From assembly GCA_018829485.1 (NCBI GenBank), contig JAHJTU010000098.1, positions 1 to 6,656 on the forward strand: a stretch of 6,656 bases of DNA, written 5' to 3'. The notes below the pieces were generated by a model that worked only from the letters and a program-made list of their open reading frames with translations, made no database searches and was not told the DNA's origin. This stretch comes from Nanobdellota archaeon. Lineage in GTDB: Archaea > Nanobdellota > Nanobdellia > Pacearchaeales > UBA12030. The position numbers and the translations under genes are program-made. Of this stretch, positions 1 to 5,095 are shown in pieces (position 1 is the first letter of the stretch; each line of letters begins with the position of its first letter).

Positions 1-68
1 ATCTTGCTTTTGCCATTTTCATAAGCATATTCAGAAATCTTAATTTTAATATCTTTTCTTTTTCTTTC
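1..68 (-). other. Downstream flank of the dockerin gene; possible start of the next minus-strand gene
   Basis: Read on the minus strand, this short edge segment is ambiguous. Three ATGs in one frame (at 28, 22 and 16) would begin a protein reading M-L-M-K-M-A-K-A-R and leaving the window. An A-rich stretch with AGATATTAAAA (about 53-43) lies at TATA-like distance from the ATGs at 22 and 16, so a leaderless or nearly leaderless start is conceivable. No convincing Shine-Dalgarno sequence is visible. The frame of the upstream dockerin gene also stays open after its TAA, reading KDIKIKISEYAYENGKSK to the edge. Only sequence beyond the window can decide between these readings. Confidence 0.25.
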
Positions 69-1154
69 TTAGTCTTCAGAATAAATAAAATTCACAAAAT
101 CTCTTGCTTGAAATAAAAGCTTTCCACCTTTTTCATATTCATAAGTATTTTCATTAAATTTACCTTGATAAACTGAAATTGTTAAATTAGCTTTTGTTGG
201 CAATGCATCTTTTGCTTCCTGCATATTTGGAAATTCAGTATCTATACTCCAATCCCATGCCCAATCAAGAAATCCATGATCGAAACTTTCCTCTATTCTT
301 GAAATATAATTCTCTTCAGGCAATTCATGGGGATTCCAATTACTTAATATAATTTCAGCATAATGATTCTCATCTATGGTATCAACCCATCCTTGCAATT
401 CTCCATAAACTTTATTCTGAAATTCACTCCATTTAATTTCCATAATATGCTCAAGTCCTTGAACTCTTACCATATTGCTTGTTGGTGCATTAATTGCCAA
501 GCCATTTCTATCAAAAGGAACAACATAAAGAACTTGTCCAGGTTGCAAGTATGGAAATTCATCTTCTGATACACGGAACTTCTTTCTCTTTCCATCATTA
601 ACAGCATCTTGAATTCTAGAAATCTTAACCCAATTCAATGGTTCAGGATTAAATCTATATGTTGTACAATCAGCAAAATAATTCTGTGCAATAGCAGTAA
701 CATCACTAATTCCTATTCTGCCATCTTTATTTCCATCTATCCACTCATTATATTCATTTACATTTTCATTATAATGCTGTGCAATTGGAGTAATATCAGC
801 AATATCAACAATGCCATCTTGATTATAATCTCCCAAATTCTTATAACTCCATAAAAGAAAATATTTTCCATTAGCTCCTTTAACTAAACTTAAATCAGTA
901 ACTTTATTCTCATCTCCTTGTGGTGCTTTTAGTGCTATTTTGCTAAAATCAACATCTTTCAAAACCCTATCTTCAAGAAGTTTTTCTAATGTTTTTCTTT
1001 CAGGCTCTCTTGTTTCCTGTCTAATTCCAGATTCCCTTAATGGAGCACCAAATCTGCTTAATGCAACAGCAGAACAATTCATACATAAAATAGAAGCAGC
1101 TGCCAAAGGCACAAGTATTTTCAAAGATTTAAAGAGCTTATTTACAAGACTCAT
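69..1154 (-). CDS. Secreted protein with dockerin-type EF-hand pair nested in an FN3-like domain
   Basis: This 361-residue protein begins with a Sec-type signal peptide: a basic start (KLFKSLK, 6-12), a hydrophobic core (about 13-30) and a plausible cleavage site near AVA (29-31). Residues 107-160 form a dockerin type I-like pair of calcium loops. Loop 1 has ligands D109, N111, D113, D117 and D120; loop 2 has D140, N142, D144 and D151, with G148 in place of the usual acidic residue 9. The loops are flanked by strands that look like two parts of one fibronectin-III-like sandwich: KYFLLWSY (98-104) before, and TTYRF to VLYVVPFDRNG (164-218) followed by SNMVRV (226-231) after. The rest (232-361) is rich in W, acidic residues and short beta strands, with no domain I recognise. 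No cohesin is encoded here, so the partner is unknown; calcium-stabilised folding or surface attachment is an inference. It is divergently transcribed from the Nudix gene. The start fits the signal peptide, although no Shine-Dalgarno sequence precedes it. Two cysteines at 24 and 27 do not form a good lipobox. Confidence 0.82.
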   Translation of the reverse strand: MSLVNKLFKSLKILVPLAAASILCMNCSAVALSRFGAPLRESGIRQETREPERKTLEKLLEDRVLKDVDFSKIALKAPQGDENKVTDLSLVKGANGKYFLLWSYKNLGDYNQDGIVDIADITPIAQHYNENVNEYNEWIDGNKDGRIGISDVTAIAQNYFADCTTYRFNPEPLNWVKISRIQDAVNDGKRKKFRVSEDEFPYLQPGQVLYVVPFDRNGLAINAPTSNMVRVQGLEHIMEIKWSEFQNKVYGELQGWVDTIDENHYAEIILSNWNPHELPEENYISRIEESFDHGFLDWAWDWSIDTEFPNMQEAKDALPTKANLTISVYQGKFNENTYEYEKGGKLLFQARDFVNFIYSED

Positions 1155-1163
1155 ATTTTCAAC

Positions 1164-1182
1164 AAGAAAGCAAGATATTTAA
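1164..1182 (+). promoter_or_regulatory. BRE/TATA promoter element of the Nudix-phosphatase unit (19-mer copy 1)
   Basis: The sequence aagaaagcaagatatttaa lies 53 bases before the ATG at 1217. Its purine-rich left part resembles an archaeal BRE and its right part (ATATTTAA, 1175-1182) a TATA box. Archaeal spacing would put transcription start near 1204-1206, giving a leader of about 11-13 bases. An identical copy stands at 3023-3041 at the same distance from its gene. The TATA part is nearly symmetric and sits about 25 bases from the minus-strand ATG at 1154, so it could also drive a leaderless transcript in that direction. Confidence 0.72.
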
Positions 1183-1191
1183 GTTTTTTCA

Positions 1192-1203
1192 TATTTATAT
1201 AAA
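1192..1203 (-). promoter_or_regulatory. TATA box candidate for the dockerin gene
   Basis: On the minus strand this reads TTTATATAAATA, a strong archaeal TATA-box candidate 38-49 bases before the ATG at 1154. It predicts a start near 1171 and a leader of about 17 bases. It overlaps the predicted initiation region of the plus-strand promoter, so the two pre-initiation complexes would occupy the same DNA. It could simply be AT-rich spacer, because this intergenic region has very few G or C bases. Confidence 0.42.
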
Positions 1204-1216
1204 AAGGCTAAGGAAA

Positions 1217-2185
1217 ATGAGAACTTACAATATATGGTTTGATGCAGAAGAAAAAGGGAAACCAATAGAGAAAATTGTGTATAATTTTGATTCTTCTGAC
1301 ATATACAAATTTTCTGATAATCTTAATCAAGCAGTAATTTCAGTCTGGAATAAAAAACTTGAAGAAAACCCAAAAATGACAAATGAGCCTTTATTTAATT
1401 TAAGATATGTAAATAATCATGATTTAACAGAAGTTCTTGTTGGACAAACATGTTTTAGAGATTATCTTGTTGCAAGAGAATTTTTAGATGGAAAACAAAG
1501 TGCTTCTGAATATAATTTAGTGCAATCAGATTTAGATTTTCTTGAAGGAGAGATTATTGCTGCAAGTACTTTTCCAATTGTTACATTAGAAGATAAATTT
1601 GTTATGGGAATAAAAGGACAAAGAGTATCAACAGGAGCAGGAAAATTAAGTTTTCCAGGTGCAGGTTATTCTAATATAGAAAAAGACACTATAAAAGATG
1701 AACAAGGAAAGTTATATGCTATTCCACCAGGGGTTGTTTTTGGAAGAGAAATTAATGAAGAAATGTCTATTATTCCTAATCCTAATGAAATAACAGCATT
1801 AGGAATTATTGGAGATACTTACAAAGGCTCAAATAGGGGAATGGGACTTTTAGCAATAGTTGGAACAGATATATCAGTATCAGAATTAAAAGCAAGAAAA
1901 GAAATTGCAGAAGATGCATGGGAACATGAAGGTCCTTATTGGCTTATTCCAAAAGATGCAGAAATAATATCAGCATTAATTGAATCTGAGAAAGAGCATG
2001 GAAACAAACCATTAGATGAAAAAATTGCAAAAGAAATAGATGGAATTGGAGAAACAAGATTAACAAGTATGACAGGTAAGGCAAGTATTGCATTATTCTT
2101 TTTAGGAAGAAATCTTTTTGGCAATGATTGGTATAATAAAGAATTATCAAAGCATGAGAGTCATATTAAATTAGAGGATGTATAA
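1217..2185 (+). CDS. Degenerate Nudix-fold protein, possibly a NUDT22-like UDP-sugar hydrolase
   Basis: This 322-residue soluble protein has a partial Nudix box: REINEE (177-182) matches the central REUxEE, but the following glycine is replaced (M-S-I) and the upstream G-x5-E spacing is not met. The preceding FPGAGY (146-151) corresponds to the usual PGG turn. The N-terminal half also recalls the eukaryotic NUDT22 group: a tryptophan helix leading into EPLFNLRYV (57-65), then VLVGQTCFRDYL (73-84) like their LxLGLTxYxxFLGT segment. NUDT22 hydrolyses UDP-glucose and UDP-galactose to sugar-1-phosphate and UMP. From memory-based resemblance and the nearby UDP-sugar genes, a similar activity is possible but unproven. 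The 20-residue insert (151-170) between the PGG turn and the REUxEE core is odd. It is the first gene of a unit with the phosphatase, whose start overlaps its stop by 8 bases. AAGG sequences at 1204-1207 and 1210-1213 may aid initiation. Confidence 0.8.
   Translation: MRTYNIWFDAEEKGKPIEKIVYNFDSSDIYKFSDNLNQAVISVWNKKLEENPKMTNEPLFNLRYVNNHDLTEVLVGQTCFRDYLVAREFLDGKQSASEYNLVQSDLDFLEGEIIAASTFPIVTLEDKFVMGIKGQRVSTGAGKLSFPGAGYSNIEKDTIKDEQGKLYAIPPGVVFGREINEEMSIIPNPNEITALGIIGDTYKGSNRGMGLLAIVGTDISVSELKARKEIAEDAWEHEGPYWLIPKDAEIISALIESEKEHGNKPLDEKIAKEIDGIGETRLTSMTGKASIALFFLGRNLFGNDWYNKELSKHESHIKLEDV
2174..2177 (+). promoter_or_regulatory. Shine-Dalgarno-like GAGG at the phosphatase start
   Basis: GAGG lies inside the end of the Nudix gene and directly touches the ATG at 2178. 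Zero spacing is too close for a classical site. The next in-frame ATG at 2193 is 15 bases downstream, which is long. The site therefore does not settle which ATG is used, but its position supports coupled translation from the overlapping upstream gene. Confidence 0.35.
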
Positions 2186-3017
2186 ATACAAAATGGATGA
2201 AATGTATGAAAAAGAATTGAAATTTGCAACAGAAACTGCAAAATATGCTGGTTATCTGTTAAGACATTATTTTTCTAATTTTTCTGAAAACCAAAAATTG
2301 CAAGTAGATTTTATTGATTCTTCTAAAGGGCTTGTAAGTGAAGCTGATATAACATGTGATAAGAAAATAAGAGAGGAGATTAAAAGAGTTTTTCCAAAAT
2401 ACAATATTATATCTGAAGAAGAAAAATCATTAGAACAAGGAAATGAGTTTACATGGATTTTTGATCCATTAGATGGAACAAATAATTTTGCAAATAGAAT
2501 TCCTTTTTTTGCTACTTCATTAGCACTTGCAAAAAAAGACGAAGTAATAGTTGCAGCAACATACTTGCCAATCCAAGATGAATTATTTTATTCTGTTAAA
2601 GGACAAGGAGCATATTACTACAAAAATGATGATTTTAATAAAAGAAAAATTTCAGTATCAGATAAACCATTAGATAGAGCAATAATTAGTTTTGATTCTA
2701 ATCATCATAAACCATCAGAAGAAGAGAATCTTAGAATAATGAAAGTGTTGTATAAAAGAGAAGTATTCAGAACAAGGATTTTCAATGCAGCTGTAATTGA
2801 AATGGCTTATGTAGCAGATTCAAGAGGAGAAGCATGCATTTATCAGGGAAGTAATTTATGGGATTTAGCAGCAGGAGCATTACTTGTCCAAGAAGCAGGT
2901 GGAAAAGTTACTGATTTTCAAGGAAAGCCATGGACTATAAAATCTGATTCAATAATAGCAAGTAATGGAAAAATACATTCTGAATTAGAAGAACTACTTT
3001 CAAAAGAATTTAATTGA
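2178..3017 (+). CDS. Inositol-monophosphatase-family phosphatase
   Basis: This 279-residue protein has all the metal-site motifs of the Mg2+-dependent, lithium-sensitive phosphatase superfamily (IMPase, FBPase, CysQ). They are E80 in IISEEEK (78-83), WIFDPLDGTNNF (93-104) with D96 and D99, and WDLAAGALLVQEAGG (228-242) with D229. SEADITCDKKI (54-64) matches the conserved N-terminal helix region. Archaeal members often hydrolyse both inositol-1-phosphate and fructose-1,6-bisphosphate, and other branches use PAP or histidinol phosphate, so the substrate cannot be fixed from motifs. The length is close to the usual 250-270. The start is uncertain: ATG 2178 overlaps the Nudix stop, while ATG 2193 or 2202 would give the N-terminus more typical of the family (MYEKELKFATETAKYAG). 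The gene closes with tandem in-frame stops TGA TAA (3015-3020), and the next promoter starts only 5 bases after its stop codon. Confidence 0.93.
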   Translation: MYKYKMDEMYEKELKFATETAKYAGYLLRHYFSNFSENQKLQVDFIDSSKGLVSEADITCDKKIREEIKRVFPKYNIISEEEKSLEQGNEFTWIFDPLDGTNNFANRIPFFATSLALAKKDEVIVAATYLPIQDELFYSVKGQGAYYYKNDDFNKRKISVSDKPLDRAIISFDSNHHKPSEEENLRIMKVLYKREVFRTRIFNAAVIEMAYVADSRGEACIYQGSNLWDLAAGALLVQEAGGKVTDFQGKPWTIKSDSIIASNGKIHSELEELLSKEFN

Positions 3018-3022
3018 TAAAT

Positions 3023-3041
3023 AAGAAAGCAAGATATTTAA
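3023..3041 (+). promoter_or_regulatory. BRE/TATA promoter element of the ugd unit (19-mer copy 2)
   Basis: The sequence aagaaagcaagatatttaa is identical over 19 bases to the element at 1164-1182 and also begins exactly 53 bases before its gene's ATG (3076). The flanks differ (t and a here, c and g at copy 1), and the rest of the two leaders is unrelated apart from general A-richness. This pattern points to a functional core promoter. The predicted start is near 3064. An AAGGG at 3068-3072, 3 bases before the ATG, may help ribosome binding. Confidence 0.75.
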
Positions 3042-3075
3042 AAGCAAAAAAATTAATAAAAAAATAAAAGGGCAA

Positions 3076-4356
3076 ATGAAAATAAGTGTTGTTGGAGCAG
3101 GCTATGTGGGTGTTGTACTTAGTGCTGGCTTAGCAAAGCTTGGACATGAGATAATTCTTGTTGATATTGAAGAAGAAAAAGTAAATAAGATTAATGAAGG
3201 AAAAGCCCCATTTTATGAAAAAGGTTTAGATGAATTAATTTCAGAAGTTAAAGACAAGATTAAAGCAACATTAAATTTGAAAGATGCAATAAAAGACACA
3301 GAATTAACATTTATTTGTGTTGGTACCCCTAGCAGAAAAGAAGGTTATATGCATACGGAATATATTAAAGCAGTATGCATGGAAATTGGACTTACTTTAT
3401 TAAGAAAACAAGAAAAACATTATATTGTTATTAAATCAACTGTACTACCAGGAACAACAGAAGAATGTATTAAAATTGTTTCAGATGTTTCTGGCAAAAA
3501 AATGCCAAATGATTTCTCATTTGCTATGAATCCAGAATTTTTAAGAGAAGGAAATGCTGTTCATGATTTCTTTAATCAAGATAGAATTGTTATTGGAAGT
3601 ACTGATAAAGAAATTATAGGAAAAGTCAAACAAGCATACCAAGGACTTGATTCCCCTATTCTAGAAACAAAATTAAGAGAAGCAGAAATGATAAAATATG
3701 CAAATAATGCCTTTCTTGCAACAAAAATTTCATTTATCAATGAAATTGGAAATATATGTAAAAAGTTTGATATTGATACTAATGTAGTTGCAAAAGGAAT
3801 TGGAATGGATTTCAGAATTGGTCCTCATTTCTTAAGAAGTGGTATTGGTTTTGGTGGAAGTTGCTTTCCAAAAGATGTTTCTGCATTAGCATACAAAGCA
3901 ACTGAAAAAGGATATGCACCAAGGCTTCTTAATGCTGTTTTAGAAATTAATAGAGATCAACCAATGAAATTACTTAATATAATGGATAATAAATTAAATG
4001 GAAAAATAAAAGGAAAAAACATTGCAATTCTTGGTTTATCATTTAAGGCAGATACAGATGATACAAGAGAAAGCCCAAGCTTGCAGATTATTAAAGAACT
4101 TTTGCTTGAGCAGGCAAATTTACATGTTTATGATCCATCTGCAATGGAGCATGTTAAAAAGTTATTCCCACATTTAACATATTCGGCAAATGCTCAAGAA
4201 GCAATAGATAGTTCTGATATTGTACTTCTTTTAACAGAATGGCCAGAATTTGAAAATTTAGATTACAAAGATAAGCATGTTTTAGATGGCAAGAATGTTT
4301 TTGATGCAGATAAAACACATTTAAGACCAAAGAATTATGAAGGTATTTGTTGGTGA
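3076..4356 (+). CDS. ugd: UDP-glucose 6-dehydrogenase
   Basis: This 426-residue protein performs the NAD-dependent two-step oxidation of UDP-glucose to UDP-glucuronate in the cytoplasm. It is complete and typical of the UDP-glucose/GDP-mannose dehydrogenase family. The N-terminal Rossmann fold starts with GAGYVG (7-12), followed by the acidic NAD ribose ligand D30 and ICVGTPS (80-86). NPEFLREG (152-159) holds catalytic E154. The central helix has EMIKYANNAFLA (204-215) with K207 and N211. GIGFGGSCFPKD (256-267) carries catalytic C263 and D267. The C-terminal substrate-binding domain contains FKADTDDTRESPS (323-335). The FPKD form of the cysteine motif favours UDP-glucose over GDP-mannose dehydrogenase, but UDP-GlcNAc/ManNAc dehydrogenases are relatives, so the exact sugar remains an inference. 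It heads a two-gene unit with the nucleotidyltransferase that could make its substrate. The UDP-glucuronate would feed surface polysaccharide or glycoprotein synthesis. Confidence 0.95.
   Translation: MKISVVGAGYVGVVLSAGLAKLGHEIILVDIEEEKVNKINEGKAPFYEKGLDELISEVKDKIKATLNLKDAIKDTELTFICVGTPSRKEGYMHTEYIKAVCMEIGLTLLRKQEKHYIVIKSTVLPGTTEECIKIVSDVSGKKMPNDFSFAMNPEFLREGNAVHDFFNQDRIVIGSTDKEIIGKVKQAYQGLDSPILETKLREAEMIKYANNAFLATKISFINEIGNICKKFDIDTNVVAKGIGMDFRIGPHFLRSGIGFGGSCFPKDVSALAYKATEKGYAPRLLNAVLEINRDQPMKLLNIMDNKLNGKIKGKNIAILGLSFKADTDDTRESPSLQIIKELLLEQANLHVYDPSAMEHVKKLFPHLTYSANAQEAIDSSDIVLLLTEWPEFENLDYKDKHVLDGKNVFDADKTHLRPKNYEGICW
4352..4356 (+). promoter_or_regulatory. GGTGA Shine-Dalgarno site overlapping the ugd stop codon
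   Basis: GGTGA, complementary to the usual archaeal 16S tail, includes the TGA stop of ugd and lies 13 bases before the ATG at 4370. The spacing is somewhat long, but it supports 4370 over the upstream in-frame ATG at 4337 as the start of the next gene. Confidence 0.5.
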
Positions 4357-4369
4357 AAAGCAAGAAAAA

Positions 4370-5095
4370 ATGAAAGCAATAATACTTGCAGCAGGATATG
4401 GAACAAGACTTGGTGATATAGCTAAAGATATGCCAAAAGCATTTGTGAAAATCAATAATAAACCAATCATAAATTACACTATTGATAAAATAAATGAAAT
4501 TCCTGAAATTGATAAAATAATTATTATAACTAATAACAAATTTTTCTCTGCTTTTGAAGAGTGGAAACAAGAAGCAAAGAATGAAAAACCAATTACAATA
4601 GTTAATGACAACACTAACAGCAATGCAGAAAGATTAGGTGCATTGGGTGATTTGATTTTTTCATTTGATGCTGAGAATATAGATGATGATATTCTTGTTC
4701 TTGCATCAGATAATTTATTTGATTTTAATTTAAAAGAATTCTCAGAAGAAAACAAAGACAAAGATGCTGTAGGAGTTTATGAAATACCTAAAGAAATTAT
4801 CAAGAACAAGTATGGTGTTGTTGAACTTGATGATAATGGAAAGATGATTGGATTCCAAGAAAAACCATCAGAACCTAGGACAAATTTTGCATCAACTGGA
4901 ATATATCTTTTCAAAAAACAAACATTGTCATTAATAAGAAAGTATGCAAGTGAAGGACATAGTTTAGAAGGTCCTGGAAAATTGCTTGAATGGTTGTACA
5001 AAGAAAAAGATGTTTATGGGCATATATTCAAAGGCAAATGGTTTGACATAGGAAGTTTAGAAGAACTTGAAAAAGCCAAGAATGATTTTTCTTAA
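4370..5095 (+). CDS. Sugar-1-phosphate nucleotidyltransferase (RmlA/GalU/LicC-like)
   Basis: This 241-residue enzyme joins a sugar-1-phosphate (or similar phosphate) to an NTP, releasing pyrophosphate. The nucleotide-binding signature LAAGYGTRL (6-14) with K23 opens the protein. ASDNLFDF (112-119) has the metal-binding D114. GFQEKP (161-166), STGIYLF (175-181) and GKWFDIGS (222-229) with D226 complete the RmlA-type active-site set. The length matches the short single-domain form without a C-terminal left-handed beta helix. An ATG at 4337 in the same frame would add 11 residues (MKVFVGEKQEK), but it lies inside ugd and shifts the family N-terminus; MKAIILAAG at 4370 is the standard beginning. 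Substrate cannot be read from motifs: UTP and glucose-1-phosphate would fit the ugd neighbour, while dTTP or CTP/phosphocholine are alternatives. Its stop overlaps the pheT stop on the other strand. Confidence 0.9.
   Translation: MKAIILAAGYGTRLGDIAKDMPKAFVKINNKPIINYTIDKINEIPEIDKIIIITNNKFFSAFEEWKQEAKNEKPITIVNDNTNSNAERLGALGDLIFSFDAENIDDDILVLASDNLFDFNLKEFSEENKDKDAVGVYEIPKEIIKNKYGVVELDDNGKMIGFQEKPSEPRTNFASTGIYLFKKQTLSLIRKYASEGHSLEGPGKLLEWLYKEKDVYGHIFKGKWFDIGSLEELEKAKNDFS
5086..5093 (+). terminator. Possible oligo-T termination site at the end of the nucleotidyltransferase gene
   Basis: The run TTTTTCTT lies in the last codons of the plus-strand gene. Archaeal RNA polymerase ends transcription at U-rich tracts without needing a hairpin. 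As there is no spacer before pheT on the opposite strand, termination must occur here or inside antisense pheT sequence. T-runs are common in such AT-rich DNA, so the evidence is weak. Confidence 0.2.

Noticed and set aside
363..854. Plus-strand open frames opposite the dockerin gene
   Set aside because: They are rich in I, N, S and F, lack ribosome sites or recognisable motifs, and are explained as antisense shadows of a well-supported gene.
1074..1085. Lipoprotein lipobox at C24 or C27 of the dockerin protein
   Set aside because: The preceding residues (S-I-L and C-M-N) do not fit the usual L-[AST]-[GA]-C pattern; an ordinary Sec signal peptide fits better.
69..1154. Evidence of a cellulosome
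   Set aside because: A dockerin-like pair alone is not enough: no cohesin, glycoside hydrolase or carbohydrate-binding module is visible, and the pair seems nested within another domain.
4154..4570. 138-codon minus-strand open frame across the ugd/nucleotidyltransferase junction
   Set aside because: It is antisense to two enzymes with intact active-site motifs and its composition (F, Y, I, N and C rich) is typical of AT-rich antisense translation.
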